Source: Rhizobium sp. S152
GTDB lineage: Bacteria > Pseudomonadota > Alphaproteobacteria > Rhizobiales > Rhizobiaceae
Length of the DNA stretch: 64,000 nucleotides
Assembly: GCF_030380735.1 (NCBI RefSeq)
Contig: NZ_JAUDRZ010000025.1
Coordinates: forward strand, 62,001-126,000
Direction of reading: 5' to 3'
Shown here: positions 7,973 to 17,858 of the stretch, one piece after another
Layout: each line of letters begins with the position of its first letter
How positions within the stretch are numbered: position 1 is the first letter of the stretch
Notes under the pieces: generated by a model
What the model saw: only the letters and a program-made list of their open reading frames with translations
Told to the model about the DNA's origin: nothing
Database searches by the model: none
Position numbers and translations under genes: made by a program

Positions 7973-9686
7973 TTTAACCTCCCGATTGCCTCAGCTCTTT
8001 CCGGCTCTGAGCCCAGCGCACATAGAAATTGCCACTCGGTTCGCCAGCGGTCCCGTGCAGACCTTCTTGCCTCAAGCTAAAATCTCAGATGTCGGTGATC
8101 GGGACGTCCCATCTTGGCTCGTACTGTCCGGCACGCTGGAGGCTTACAAACACAACGGACTGTCGAAAGACGCACTCATTGTGTCCCACGAGGAAGGTGA
8201 ATTCTCGGGTGAAGTCAGCCAGCTTTCTGGCCGCCCTGCCCTTGCTAGCTTTCGAGCCGGATCCGACGGATGTCAGCTCCTACCGTTCGACTCTTTACAC
8301 CTCAAGGCCCTGATCATCGGCTCCGCTGAGGTGGGCGAGATCATTATGCGGGCTTTCATCCTGAGGCGGGTCGGTCTTATCGATGGTGGAGGTGCCGGGC
8401 CAGTTCTGATCGGTACCCCTGGCAATCAACATTTTGTCAGGCTGCAGAGCTTTTTGACCCGAAATGGCTATCCTAATACCGTGCTTAACGCCCAGGAGGA
8501 TATCGAGGGACGAGCCTTCATCGAGCGTCTCGGTATTCTACCGGACGACCTACCCCTCATGGTCTGCCCAAACGGCACAGTCCTGAAACATCCTTCCGAC
8601 GCGGAAGCAGCATGTTGCCTTGGTATAACGCCAGAGCTGGATCCCGACAAAATCTTCGATGTTGCAGTCGTTGGCGCAGGGCCTTCAGGTCTAGCAGCGG
8701 CCGTCTACGCAGCGTCAGAAGGACTGAGTGTTATCGTCGTCGACGAACGAGCAGTTGGTGGCCAAGCCGGTAGCTCGTCTCGCATTGAGAATTATCTCGG
8801 TTTTCCGACAGGCATCTCCGGTCAAGCTCTGGCCGGACGAGCGTTCAATCAGGCCCTGAAGTTCGGCGCGGAGATTGTTCTTCCAGTGACAGTTACTGGG
8901 CTCGTTCCCCCTCTCCCAGGCAAGCTTGCCTCTCAACCGCATCGGATTTTGCTTGATGGCGATCGCTCGATCCGCGCTCGCACGGTCGTGATAGCATCTG
9001 GGGCCCGATATCCTCGCCCTGCAGTTCCCCACATTGAAGATTACGAGGGCGCAGGAGTGTCCTACTGGGCATCGGCAATCGAAGCGAAGATATGCGAAAA
9101 CGAGGAGGTTGTCCTTGTCGGCGGCGGCAACTCAGCTGGACAGGCTATCGCGTTTTTGTCGCCGCGCGTAAAGCGCCTCCATCTCATTGTGCGCCGCGAT
9201 TTGTCGGAGACGATGTCGACTTATCTGATTGATCGCATTGCCGCCCTTCCAAACGTCGATATCCATGTGGGATGTGAACTTGCCGCGCTGACAGAAGACG
9301 ATCAGCAAGTCTTCAGAACGACTGTGCGCCGTTTTTCTGACAAGGCAGAGCAGAGCTTCGATGTCCGTCGCATTTTTCTCTTCATCGGGGCCGATCCAAA
9401 CACCGCCTGGATTAAATGCCGGATCTCAACTGACGACAAAGGGTTCATAACGACTGGCTCAGATTTCGGCGACGCGGTTGTCGCAGAACTTGGAAGACAG
9501 CGGTTCCCCTTGGAAACCAGCGTTCCAAACGTCTTCGCGATCGGAGATGTTCGGGCGGGGTCGACAAAGCGCGTTGCGGCGGCGGTTGGAGAAGGTGCCG
9601 CAGTTGTCAGCGAGATCCATTCAGCTCTCAAGACAATCACATTGGCCACCGCTTCAACCCCTAAACATCTAGGGGTGAAAGTCTGA
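7959..9686 (+). CDS. cNMP-binding-domain / thioredoxin-reductase-like FAD oxidoreductase
   Basis: 575-residue two-module protein. Residues about 15-140 form a cyclic-nucleotide-binding-type beta barrel (WLVLSGTLEAYKHNG, EGEFSGEVSQLSGRPA). From about residue 233 a pyridine-nucleotide-disulfide oxidoreductase follows: FAD site VVGAGPSGLAA, GGQAGSSSRIENYLGFP, NAD(P) site VLVGGGNSAGQA near residue 383, and a C-terminal FAIGDVRAGSTKRVAAAVGEG. The redox CxxC of thioredoxin reductase is not found at its usual place after GVSYWASA, so electrons must leave another way. Probably a cytoplasmic sensor-oxidoreductase working with the UBP zinc-finger protein encoded in overlap upstream. Confidence 0.9.
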   Translation: MTTSDLTSRLPQLFPALSPAHIEIATRFASGPVQTFLPQAKISDVGDRDVPSWLVLSGTLEAYKHNGLSKDALIVSHEEGEFSGEVSQLSGRPALASFRAGSDGCQLLPFDSLHLKALIIGSAEVGEIIMRAFILRRVGLIDGGGAGPVLIGTPGNQHFVRLQSFLTRNGYPNTVLNAQEDIEGRAFIERLGILPDDLPLMVCPNGTVLKHPSDAEAACCLGITPELDPDKIFDVAVVGAGPSGLAAAVYAASEGLSVIVVDERAVGGQAGSSSRIENYLGFPTGISGQALAGRAFNQALKFGAEIVLPVTVTGLVPPLPGKLASQPHRILLDGDRSIRARTVVIASGARYPRPAVPHIEDYEGAGVSYWASAIEAKICENEEVVLVGGGNSAGQAIAFLSPRVKRLHLIVRRDLSETMSTYLIDRIAALPNVDIHVGCELAALTEDDQQVFRTTVRRFSDKAEQSFDVRRIFLFIGADPNTAWIKCRISTDDKGFITTGSDFGDAVVAELGRQRFPLETSVPNVFAIGDVRAGSTKRVAAAVGEGAAVVSEIHSALKTITLATASTPKHLGVKV

Positions 9687-9736
9687 GAGGTTTACCCTCC
9701 GACACCAGGAAACTCTAAGTAGCCAAGGAGCATTAA

Positions 9737-11464
9737 ATGGCATCGAAGGTCGCGGACGTGATGACCGAAATCCTGCATACGGCGGGAGTCGAACGAATCT
9801 ACGGAGTTGTCGGCGACAGCTTGAACGGTCTGACGGAGTCTCTCCGAAAGCGCGGTGACATCGAATGGGTTCATACACGCCACGAAGAGACAGCCGCCTT
9901 TGCCGCCGGGGCCGAAGCTCATCTGACTGGGAAGCTGGCCGTCTGTGCAGGTAGCTGCGGGCCAGGCAACCTTCACCTGATAAACGGTCTGTTCGACTGC
10001 CACCGGTCCCGCGTGCCAGTCCTGGCAATCGCCGCTCAAATCCCGTCGGCCGAGATTGGCCGCGGCTATTTCCAGGAGACCCATCCTGACCAACTGTTCC
10101 GCGAGTGCAGTCACTACTGTGAGCTTGTCAGTCACCCAGAGCAGCTGCCTACGGTCATAGAGTCGGCGATCCGCGCAGCTGTCGGCAAACGAGGTGTCGC
10201 TGTGGTGGTAATCCCTGGTGATGTCGCTCTTTCCGACTTTTCGGCGAAGATTTCCAAGGCGCCCGCCCTCGCCGTCCAGCAGCCGAGCGTGGTTCCCCCA
10301 ACCGAACAGATTGCTGATTTGGCTTCTCTTCTTGACGGAAGCGCAAAGATCACTCTGCTTTGCGGCCGTGGATGCGACGGGGCGCATGCCGAGCTGATCG
10401 CCTTTGCCAACAAACTGAAATCACCAATTGTTCATGCGCTGGGCGGCAAAGAGCATGTCGAGTTCGACAACCCATTTGACGTAGGAATGACAGGGCTGAT
10501 CGGTTTCTCTTCCGGCTATAAAGCGATGCTGGAGTGCGATACCCTTGGAATGCTGGGAACCGATTTCCCGTACCGACAATTCTACCCCACCGATGCGAAA
10601 ATCGTCCAAGTCGATATTCGAGCCGAAAACCTTGGCAGACGCGCAGCCTTGGATCTGGCAATCGTTGGCGATGTCAAGTCCACTCTTTCCGCTGTTTTAC
10701 CCTCTCTGAAGGAACGCACAGATGAGAGGCACCTCACTGATTGCCTAGCTGCTTACAAGAAGGCGCGTGAAGGACTGGATGATCTGGCCACCGGACGGAA
10801 GGGCGGCAAAATTCATCCGCAGTATGTCGCTCGCTTATTAAGCGAGCACGCGTCCGACGATGCGGTATTCACCTTCGATGTCGGCACCCCTACCATCTGG
10901 GCCGCGCGATATCTGAAAATGAACGGGAAGCGTCGATTGATCGGCTCCCTCGTCCATGGATCTATGGCCAATGCTTTGCCCCAGGCGATCGGCGCACAGG
11001 CTGCGTTTCCCGACCGGCAAATCGTCAGCATGTCTGGAGACGGCGGCTTCGCGATGTTGATGGGGGATTTCCTTACGCTTGTGCAGCAGCACCTACCGGT
11101 CAAGGTGGTGATCTTCAACAATTCGACCCTTGGCTTCGTTGCAATGGAGATGAAGGCGTCCGGCTTCCTGGAGACTGGCACCGATCTTCAAAACCCCGAT
11201 TTCGCGGCGGTAGCCCGAGCAGCCGGTGTTCACGCGATCCGAGTTGAAGACCCTACGGAGCTTGAAGCTGCAGTAAAGGAAATACTGGCTCATCCAGGTC
11301 CCGCGCTACTCGATGTCGTAACGAACACCGAAGAGCTATCGATGCCACCAAAAATCGAGGCGGCTCAGGTAAAGGGGTTTGGCCTTTGGGCGATCCGAGC
11401 CGTGATGAACGGCAGAGGGGACCAGCTTGTCGACCTAACGGTTTCAAATTTCCTGTCGCGCTGA
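9737..11464 (+). CDS. TPP-dependent enzyme, pyruvate:quinone oxidoreductase (PoxB) type
   Basis: 575 residues, the normal length of PoxB-type enzymes that decarboxylate pyruvate to acetate, passing electrons through FAD to quinone. Visible: the TPP-activating glutamate in [13 protein letters not shown] near residue 49, [14 protein letters not shown], the FAD-binding middle domain ([22 protein letters not shown]), and the TPP/Mg motif [12 protein letters not shown] ending in NN near residues 434-462. The C-terminus contains [15 protein letters not shown], where E. coli PoxB has its lipid-binding tail. It begins 50 bp after the FAD oxidoreductase, so co-transcription is likely, and a strong terminator follows. 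A related carboligase cannot be excluded without substrate data. Confidence 0.88.
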   Translation: MASKVADVMTEILHTAGVERIYGVVGDSLNGLTESLRKRGDIEWVHTRHEETAAFAAGAEAHLTGKLAVCAGSCGPGNLHLINGLFDCHRSRVPVLAIAAQIPSAEIGRGYFQETHPDQLFRECSHYCELVSHPEQLPTVIESAIRAAVGKRGVAVVVIPGDVALSDFSAKISKAPALAVQQPSVVPPTEQIADLASLLDGSAKITLLCGRGCDGAHAELIAFANKLKSPIVHALGGKEHVEFDNPFDVGMTGLIGFSSGYKAMLECDTLGMLGTDFPYRQFYPTDAKIVQVDIRAENLGRRAALDLAIVGDVKSTLSAVLPSLKERTDERHLTDCLAAYKKAREGLDDLATGRKGGKIHPQYVARLLSEHASDDAVFTFDVGTPTIWAARYLKMNGKRRLIGSLVHGSMANALPQAIGAQAAFPDRQIVSMSGDGGFAMLMGDFLTLVQQHLPVKVVIFNNSTLGFVAMEMKASGFLETGTDLQNPDFAAVARAAGVHAIRVEDPTELEAAVKEILAHPGPALLDVVTNTEELSMPPKIEAAQVKGFGLWAIRAVMNGRGDQLVDLTVSNFLSR

Positions 11465-11530
11465 GCTAGGAAGAACGGTTCCTCAGGGCAATGCGCTCGC
11501 TGGAAAAACGTGAACTATGGATCTGGGAAG

Positions 11531-11558
11531 AGCCCGGGTAACCCCGGGCTTTCCTTTT
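11531..11558 (+). terminator. rho-independent terminator after the PoxB-like gene
   Basis: AGCCCGGG (11531-11538), loop TAAC, CCCGGGCT (11543-11550), then TTCCTTTT. Perfect 8-bp G+C-rich stem with a T-rich tail. Confidence 0.9.
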
Positions 11559-11589
11559 CAACTCTTGAGATCGGAAGACTTCCAGCGCT

Positions 11590-11811
11590 TCAGTCCAGCT
11601 TGCCTCGCGCAGCGAGGACGAGTACCTTCAATTGCTCAGCGTCATGGACGCCCTGACGGTACAGCTCGATAATTATTGCAGCAGAACGGGTCATTTCATC
11701 GGATTCTTCCGCAAATCCAAATTCGGCTTTCACCGCTGCCAGCACCTGGTCGCAGGTCGCCAGATCGTGGCTGTCCAACGCGCGATCGCGTTCGTTTGCT
11801 CGATTGTGCAC
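11590..11811 (-). CDS. small conserved-type hypothetical protein
   Basis: 73 residues from a GTG start preceded by an excellent GGGGAGGAAC ribosome site. All-helical, soluble, acidic (FGFAEESDEMTRSAAIIIELYRQGV, then LVLAARGKLD). It resembles small rhizobial proteins of unknown function; I cannot name a family. Monocistronic between a terminator and the patatin gene region. Confidence 0.6.
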   Translation of the reverse strand: MHNRANERDRALDSHDLATCDQVLAAVKAEFGFAEESDEMTRSAAIIIELYRQGVHDAEQLKVLVLAARGKLD

Positions 11812-11969
11812 AAAAGTTCCTCCCCTATGACATAAGTCCTAGCAGGAAGCTCGACGGTAAGAAAATCACCTTCGGGTGAAACAGGAAATCAGTAGGCAAA
11901 AGAGGTAGCGAAAGCTGCTAGTTGTCATCGTTCGCAGATGTTCAGGATTCAGGCCACCCGGTCGGATTG

Positions 11970-13208
11970 TCATTTCGAGCCAATCTTATTGCTGCTCGAG
12001 AGAATGGGGGTTTCCGGGGTACGCGTCCGCCAGTTGCCAGCAACACCGGCCTGCACACCCAGCTTGAAAAGACTGGTCATGTAGTCGGTGTCGAACTGCG
12101 ACCTCTTCTGCCCGATAAAGTCATCGGGTATCGCCGTGTAGAACAGCTTGGCATTGCCTCTCGAAGTCAGCGCCTCCAATCGGTTGAGATCAGCGACACC
12201 TTGATACTTGATCATTGTTCCGATTGCCCTCTGTGCCAAAGGCAAAACGGTATCCGGAGATGTCTGGTACTCCGGATTTAGCTGGCCGTTGCGTATGACA
12301 TAAAGGGTTCTCTGCCGGGTATGCGAGAATGCGCTAAGCTCAAAGTTGTCGAGACCAATCTCGGGAGGAGCAAAAAAGACTTGTGCAGCGACGCCACCGT
12401 CAACATGCAGTTCCTGGTAAACCTTCCCGTCGGAAGCTTGCACCGGGATTTTAACCGGTGGAAAAATTGCCGGTATCGCCGCCGAAGCCAACAGGATCTT
12501 CACTACCAGCTCTCGCCGGTCCTTACGATGGCTCGCACAGATTGCGGATACATCCCAGACCACCGGCCGTTCAGCGTCGATATTTGTTGTCTGAACGAGC
12601 AGGCGTCGGCCGAGTTGGTATTCCCTTGAGATAGCATCAAGAACGTCTTCAGTGAGATAGTCCGTCACTAGACCTCGCAGCGGTGAGCTATCATAGAACG
12701 CATCCCCAAAGATCCCGAAAACACCACGGCTGCGCATAATCTGGCGGTCACCATACTTCGTGTAGATATCCTCAAGTTCACGATCGTATTTCTGCCCAAG
12801 AAAGACAAACGGCGCCGCCAGCGCACCGGTGCTCACACCCGTAACGACTTCGAACTGCGGCCGGTCGCCTCGCTCGCTCCACCCCTTGAGAAATCCCGCC
12901 CCGTACGCACCGTTGCCGCCGCCACCTGAAATGGCCAGGTAATCAGCCCTCCGCAGCGACCCAGTGCGTATTCCCTTCGCTGCGGCTCGGCGTATTTGCT
13001 GGAACTGAAGAGTTACAAGGCCGCGAAGTTCAGGGGTCACCTCGTCACCCCAAAAGCGGGCCAGCGGAGGGAAGGCCAGAATTGCCTTGGTTTGCTGACT
13101 TTCTGTCATAGTCGCTCGGGGCGGCCCGACGCATGCAGAGAGGCTGGAGAGTGAAAGTAGCCCAAAGGCTACTGTCCTGAGGTAACTTCGGCATGACATT
13201 CGTGGCAT
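11970..13208 (-). CDS. patatin-like phospholipase lipoprotein
   Basis: 412-residue protein with a lipoprotein signal (FGLLSLSSLSAC, lipobox LSAC), so probably membrane-anchored in the periplasm. Patatin hallmarks are in order: oxyanion loop SGGGGNGAYGAGFLKGW, nucleophile elbow GVSTG near residue 125, and the dyad aspartate in HVDGGVAAQ near residue 270. It should hydrolyse acyl esters or phospholipids; the substrate is unknown. The ATG at 13208 follows CAGGGCTG; a second Met three codons later would give the same signal. No obvious operon partner. Confidence 0.9.
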   Translation of the reverse strand: MPRMSCRSYLRTVAFGLLSLSSLSACVGPPRATMTESQQTKAILAFPPLARFWGDEVTPELRGLVTLQFQQIRRAAAKGIRTGSLRRADYLAISGGGGNGAYGAGFLKGWSERGDRPQFEVVTGVSTGALAAPFVFLGQKYDRELEDIYTKYGDRQIMRSRGVFGIFGDAFYDSSPLRGLVTDYLTEDVLDAISREYQLGRRLLVQTTNIDAERPVVWDVSAICASHRKDRRELVVKILLASAAIPAIFPPVKIPVQASDGKVYQELHVDGGVAAQVFFAPPEIGLDNFELSAFSHTRQRTLYVIRNGQLNPEYQTSPDTVLPLAQRAIGTMIKYQGVADLNRLEALTSRGNAKLFYTAIPDDFIGQKRSQFDTDYMTSLFKLGVQAGVAGNWRTRTPETPILSSSNKIGSK

Positions 13209-13419
13209 CAGCCCTGCTCGCGATTCCTGGATTGGAATGATTGACCAATGGTCCTGATCGCGGGGACTGCGTTTAGCCCGGGAGGATATCGTCGCCTGAT
13301 CAGCTCATCGCAGCGAACGTTATCAAAGCCCCTCAGCCCCGCTTGAACAATCCAACTGAAATCTCGCGCAATCATGATAGTCCAGCCGCAGTAAAAGAAC
13401 GTTGTCTGCCAGGCATTGG

Positions 13420-13815
13420 TCAGGAGTTCCTCTGCTCACCGCGGGCTTGCCTTCGCCACGGCCACTCACCATCGATTTCCGCTTCAAGCGAGAAACTTAG
13501 GAAGGTGCGGATGAGAACAATTAGCCCCAGAATTCCAACGCTGGTCCAGGTCAACGGCGAAACGATCGTCGCGATAATATCCGCACCTATGAGGATTTCT
13601 AACCCAAGGAGAATTCCTCGTCCCAGGTTCGCTCTGTATCGAGAGTAGGCCTGATCGTCGGTTTGATTGAAAAGGTCTCTCGCATAACGGATGGTAGCGA
13701 AGAGCACACCACAGACAATCACCACCACTCCGAAGATTTCAAGAAGCGACGCCAATGGTTCAAGCACTGGAGCGATCAACCCGACTATTCCGCCGCGTGG
13801 TATTGCTCCTTCCAT
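13420..13815 (-). CDS. DUF1622 integral membrane protein
   Basis: 131 residues from the ATG at 13815, with three hydrophobic segments: LLEIFGVVVIVCGVLFATI, LGRGILLGLEILIGADIIATIV and VGILGLIVLIRTFLSFSLE. The R(A/Y)NLGRGILLGLEILIGADII block is diagnostic of DUF1622, a family of unknown function common in proteobacteria. An upstream extension of the frame to 13983 is non-hydrophobic and has no ribosome site, so I excluded it. Confidence 0.85.
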   Translation of the reverse strand: MEGAIPRGGIVGLIAPVLEPLASLLEIFGVVVIVCGVLFATIRYARDLFNQTDDQAYSRYRANLGRGILLGLEILIGADIIATIVSPLTWTSVGILGLIVLIRTFLSFSLEAEIDGEWPWRRQARGEQRNS

Positions 13816-14297
13816 GACTCGCGTTTTCTCCGAACCTTGCTCTTCTCGTAACTCATACTCAGTCGGAGCCGCGGCGTATTGAATGAATGTACTGCGGAGG
13901 GGACGAGGTAGCGTCTCACTCTGCCGTAAAGGCACACCATTGAAGGCACTGTCGTCAAACTGCGCTCTGCCAAAAACACACACCTCTTCTTCAGCTTAAC
14001 GGCATAGCTTCGATTGCCCTGGCCTTACTCCCGGATGCGTTACGCAATAAGGGTTGGCCGACGCCTTTACGCAGAGAATAAGAGCGACCTCGCCTTCTAG
14101 GAGCGGTTTGCAATTCGGAAAACGGCGCGAGTGCCGTTAGACGTCGCAGAGCTGTTTTCCGCTCCATTCCCGAACTATTTTTGGGCTTTAATAATAAGGA
14201 CCTGACAACTTTTAGGGGAATAATGCACAATTGAAATCACCCACAATATCCCTGATTCTCCCTCCGCAAGCTAAAATCCAGAAAGTGGAAGTCCAGC
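13816..14297. other. intergenic region, divergent promoters expected
   Basis: About 480 bp between the DUF1622 gene (minus) and the DUF262/DUF1524 gene (plus). It holds a small AACGGC/GCCGTT hairpin near 14124-14141 and an A+T-rich stretch around 14175-14235 just before the defence-like gene. No convincing gene. Confidence 0.4.
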
Positions 14298-16172
14298 ATG
14301 AAGCCGTATACGCGCTCCATAATCGAACTGTTCGACGGCAAGAAGCGCTTTCTTATTCCGCTCTATCAACGCCAATATGCTTGGAAGACCAACCCTCAAT
14401 TGGAGCTGCTTTGGGAAGATATTGTTCGGGCGACTAATCGCCTCCGTGCTGACAGGGCGTCTCTTTCACCTCATTTTATGGGCGCGATTGTCATCGCCCA
14501 AGTGAAGACATTCGGAAAACAAGTTCAGGCATACGAGATCATCGATGGCCAACAGCGCCTGACCACATTCCAGATTCTCCTCGCAGCACTTCGGGACGTT
14601 GCTGCAAAGCACGGTTCGCGATACGCCGCCGAACTTCAGAAGTATGTTCTCAATGATGGCGTGATGGAGCATGAAGGCGTCGAGCGCTACAAGCTCTGGC
14701 CATCACTTATGGACCGCCGCTCCTTTGTGGAACTCATCGACCCGAAAACGGACCTAGACGGTATCGCTCCTAAGCCGATTGATGAGGAGGGTTTCGTGAG
14801 GCGATCAGTGGCAGCTCATGCGTATTTTCGAGAGAACATCGAGTCGCATGTGAAAGTCGATGGAAATTTTGACGAGCACACCTTCGAGATTTTGTTCGAG
14901 GCTTTGAAGGAAGGGCTAGCGGTCGTTTCCATCGAACTTGAAGGCGGAGACGATCCGCAGACCATTTTTGAGACCCTCAATAGTCGTGGCGTTGACCTGA
15001 GTCCTGGCGACCTGATGCGCAACTTCATTTTTCAGCGAGCGAAAGGGATGGGACAGAAGGATGGATCCCTAATCGTTGACGAGCTTTACCGGAAGCATTG
15101 GCTGCCATTAGACCACGCGTTCTGGAGTCATTCCGCGTCGAGAGGCAGGCAAACCAGTCAACGCCTCGACTGGATGTTGACAGACCACCTGTCGATGCAT
15201 CTGGCAAACATCGTTTCGATTGAAACGTTGTTCGAGACGTACCGTCGTTGGATCCTCAACGAGAAACCATTCTCCGATGTTGCGACCGAACTAGCGTCGA
15301 TCACGGCAACGGCTGAAGTCGAGCGGAAGCTTTTCGAGCAAGACAAGGCCGATCCTCTTGGCCGCTTTGGCGTTTTTGCCGAGGCGTTCGACGTTTCCAC
15401 GGCGATGCCCCTGGTAATTTACCTCGCGACCGAGGCGAATCTAGGTGATCGGCTGAAGGAAGCGCTCGATGCCCTTGAGAGCTATATTCTGCGCCGTGAC
15501 ATCTGTGGCCTAACGACCAAAGCCTATAATCGCTTGTTCGTGGGAATCATTGATCGAGTACGAAAGGCAGACGGCGATAAGATCGCAGCGCTGATTGAGA
15601 CACTATCCGCGCGGGAATCCGAGACAGACCGCTGGCCCGATAACGAAGAGTGGAAGCAGGGTTGGCTTGGGCGTGACCAGTACAAGGGGCAACGGCAGCC
15701 GCGGCTCCGCTATATTTTCGAGGCATTGGAGCAGCGCAAACGCACCAAGCTTAACGAAGATATCGAGATCAAGTCGAGCCTGAGCATTGAGCATATAATG
15801 CCGCAAGGCTGGCAGAGAAACTGGCCTATCCCTGGATATGACACACCGCCCGAGGATGATGCCGAATACATATTCCGTACCGTCGAGCGTGCAAATGCAA
15901 TCAACAAGTTGGGCAACCTGACTCTTCTGACTCAGGGGTTAAATGCAACGGTATCGAATGGACCGTTTTCGGTGAAGATGCCCGCTGTCCGTTCCAACTC
16001 TAGCCTTGCCCTTAACAGAGAACTCAACCACGTCGACGAGTGGAACGAGGATACGATCAAGGCCCGCGGATTGGCACTATTCGAGGTCGCCAAGCAGATC
16101 TGGGCCGAGCCAATGACAACAAAGTCCAACTCTCTGACGACTTCTCTAGTCGGTGGCGAAGCCGCCGAATAG
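14298..16172 (+). CDS. DUF262-DUF1524 protein (GmrSD-type nuclease)
   Basis: 624-residue single-chain protein. The N-terminal DUF262 domain has FLIPLYQRQYAW and the nucleotide-binding signature IDGQQRLTTFQILL near residue 82. The C-terminal DUF1524 domain has an HNH-like SIEHIMPQGW near residue 496, followed by NKLGNLTLLTQGLN and the closing FSVK. This architecture is that of GmrSD-type type IV restriction enzymes, which use NTP binding to cut modified (often glucosylated) phage DNA; related proteins also occur in BREX and other defence loci. The next two genes run on the same strand with small gaps. Target unknown; a phage-defence role is inferred from the family. Confidence 0.88.
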   Translation: MKPYTRSIIELFDGKKRFLIPLYQRQYAWKTNPQLELLWEDIVRATNRLRADRASLSPHFMGAIVIAQVKTFGKQVQAYEIIDGQQRLTTFQILLAALRDVAAKHGSRYAAELQKYVLNDGVMEHEGVERYKLWPSLMDRRSFVELIDPKTDLDGIAPKPIDEEGFVRRSVAAHAYFRENIESHVKVDGNFDEHTFEILFEALKEGLAVVSIELEGGDDPQTIFETLNSRGVDLSPGDLMRNFIFQRAKGMGQKDGSLIVDELYRKHWLPLDHAFWSHSASRGRQTSQRLDWMLTDHLSMHLANIVSIETLFETYRRWILNEKPFSDVATELASITATAEVERKLFEQDKADPLGRFGVFAEAFDVSTAMPLVIYLATEANLGDRLKEALDALESYILRRDICGLTTKAYNRLFVGIIDRVRKADGDKIAALIETLSARESETDRWPDNEEWKQGWLGRDQYKGQRQPRLRYIFEALEQRKRTKLNEDIEIKSSLSIEHIMPQGWQRNWPIPGYDTPPEDDAEYIFRTVERANAINKLGNLTLLTQGLNATVSNGPFSVKMPAVRSNSSLALNRELNHVDEWNEDTIKARGLALFEVAKQIWAEPMTTKSNSLTTSLVGGEAAE

Positions 16173-16215
16173 ATCAGTGTAGTAAGCTGTGCCCCCCAAA
16201 CTTAGGACCACGCAG

Positions 16216-16767
16216 ATGGCTTTTGACTTTAAGAACGCGACCAGATCAGATCTCAAGAAAGAGTACGACCGGATCGCGAAGGACATGGGTGATGATCAGT
16301 TCTTCACCAAGAAAGAACTGAACCATCTGCCTGAGGTACTAGGCGATGGGGAGCAGGTGCTGGCTTTCACTTCCGGCCTCATGGATGGCAATACATGGCT
16401 GATCACACTTACCGACCGTCGGATCATCTTCCTGGACAAGGGCATGATTTTTGGCCTGAAGCAATCGAGCATCAACCTAGATAAGGTGAACGCGGTGAGC
16501 GGCGAGACCGGCATCATGTTCGGAGCCATCAGAATTGAAGATGGCGCAACACAGCGGGAGATACGGAACGTCTGGAAAAAGACAGTCGTTAAATTCGTAA
16601 ACAAGATGCGTGATGCCCTTGAGGCCCGTCGGCATCCAACAGCTGCAGCTGCGGCCCCAGCTAACGATGTCGTCTCAATACTGGAAAGGCTGGCAGCGCT
16701 GAAGGCTAACGGTGTGTTGACCGCTGATGAATTCGACGCGCAAAAAGCAAAGCTACTGGCGGGCTGA
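16216..16767 (+). CDS. PH-like domain protein with C-terminal SHOCT motif
   Basis: 183 residues from the ATG at 16216 (GTG at 16189 possible). The middle reads GEQVLAFTSGLMDGNTWLI then LTDRRIIFLDKGMIFGLKQ, the pattern of the bacterial PH (bPH) domain. After an Ala-rich linker, the last 30 residues (ILERLAALKANGVLT, ADEFDAQKAKLLAG) form a SHOCT motif. Both are adaptor or oligomerisation modules. It lies 43 bp after the DUF262/DUF1524 nuclease and 3 bp before a small membrane protein, so it may be a regulatory or membrane-targeting partner of that nuclease. Confidence 0.75.
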   Translation: MAFDFKNATRSDLKKEYDRIAKDMGDDQFFTKKELNHLPEVLGDGEQVLAFTSGLMDGNTWLITLTDRRIIFLDKGMIFGLKQSSINLDKVNAVSGETGIMFGAIRIEDGATQREIRNVWKKTVVKFVNKMRDALEARRHPTAAAAAPANDVVSILERLAALKANGVLTADEFDAQKAKLLAG

Positions 16768-16770
16768 AGT

Positions 16771-17046
16771 GTGGCTCTTGTGGCATTAGTAGGTATAGCG
16801 ATCGTCGCGGTTATTCTCTACTTCTGCGTTGGGATCGCTGTCCGTTTCCTTTGGGAGTGGTGGATACTAGTTATCTCCACCCCAACACTCATTGGGGTCG
16901 GTCTTCTGTCCGGTTGGATCGGAGCGGCTGTGTCTCTTGTCCTGTGGCTGTACACCCTCTCAGCGAACAATGATTGGCATTCGAAGGCGATTTACTTCGC
17001 CGGGGCTGAATGGATTGATCGGAAGTTCAACTTTTCCGACGTCTGA
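16771..17046 (+). CDS. small membrane protein
   Basis: 91 residues from a GTG start 3 bp after the PH/SHOCT gene. Two long hydrophobic segments (VALVGIAIVAVILYFCVGIAV, then the region around VISTPTLIGVGLLSG to LVLWLYTLSA) and a short polar tail. Not recognised. Its tight linkage suggests an operon with the PH/SHOCT protein and the nuclease, perhaps supplying a membrane anchor. No strong ribosome site, so translation may depend on coupling. Confidence 0.5.
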   Translation: MALVALVGIAIVAVILYFCVGIAVRFLWEWWILVISTPTLIGVGLLSGWIGAAVSLVLWLYTLSANNDWHSKAIYFAGAEWIDRKFNFSDV

Positions 17047-17115
17047 GCCTACGTTGCTGTGAGGTTCGGATTTCGGGCCGCAGCAAATGTGCCTATCGTT
17101 GCGACCCTCAGCGAT

Positions 17116-17787
17116 CTATAGTAAGCGTCCCTGAGCGCCGTCGCTTGCTGCCGAGGTTTCAAGCTCGCCTCGACGTCGCAACTCGTATTCTGCGCTGAAT
17201 CGGACATCGGCGTCACGATCCCCTGCGAACACTTTCAGTACGGTAGTATCCAACCGGTCCCATGTCTTGCCACGTTCGGCGCCTGAGGGGACCCGGGGAA
17301 GGAGGCCAGGTTCGCTGCTCCAAGCCATCAATTGCTCAAAATTCGTTTCATTAAGCAGCTCTCTGAGGTGATGTGCGGTAACGTACGCATCGGGCATCGC
17401 GCGATGCGCTGGGAGACCTACAGAGTGGACCAGCCCCTTTGGCATACGTTGATAGCGTAGCATCTGATTGGAAAACCTTGATAGGTGAGGCCATACCCGT
17501 AGGGCGCACTTCCAGGAACAAATCCACGCAGCCCCGGTAAATCTTGGCGTACAATAGCGCTGCTCGAATGCCGCGCGATGTGCAGCCAACGCCAGCACTC
17601 CACCTTCTGGCCGCAAAACACTAGAGGCGACCTCCTTCCAAAACCGCGCCGCCGCAACCTGTTCGTCCAGAATGTGGTGAACCGCCATTGTTTCAGGAGA
17701 GATTGGCCGCCCTGGATTTACCAAAATGACCCGCACGCGAGCGATTGCCGTTGACGATGAGGTGCTATCGTTGATCTCGACCAGCAT
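17116..17787 (-). CDS. DnaQ-like exonuclease, N-terminally truncated
   Basis: 223 residues. The body matches the DEDDh 3'-5' exonuclease fold: LVNPGRPISPETMAVHHILDEQ, AAHRAAFEQRY, WICSWKCALRVWPH, GLPAHRAMPDAYVTAHHL (the last two give the HxxxxD of motif ExoIII). The first strand with the DxE metal-binding motif is missing: the frame begins only about 20 residues before LVNPGRP and an in-frame TGA lies 12 nt upstream of the ATG. It is therefore probably inactive or a decaying gene. No other frame upstream restores the motif. It is convergent with the DUF262 cluster. Confidence 0.65.
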   Translation of the reverse strand: MLVEINDSTSSSTAIARVRVILVNPGRPISPETMAVHHILDEQVAAARFWKEVASSVLRPEGGVLALAAHRAAFEQRYCTPRFTGAAWICSWKCALRVWPHLSRFSNQMLRYQRMPKGLVHSVGLPAHRAMPDAYVTAHHLRELLNETNFEQLMAWSSEPGLLPRVPSGAERGKTWDRLDTTVLKVFAGDRDADVRFSAEYELRRRGELETSAASDGAQGRLL

Positions 17788-17858
17788 AGGACGCTCGTTT
17801 CAGTTAGCCTTCTAGGTTCGGACTTATGCCCAAACGCGAGCAGATCGCCAATGCAGCG

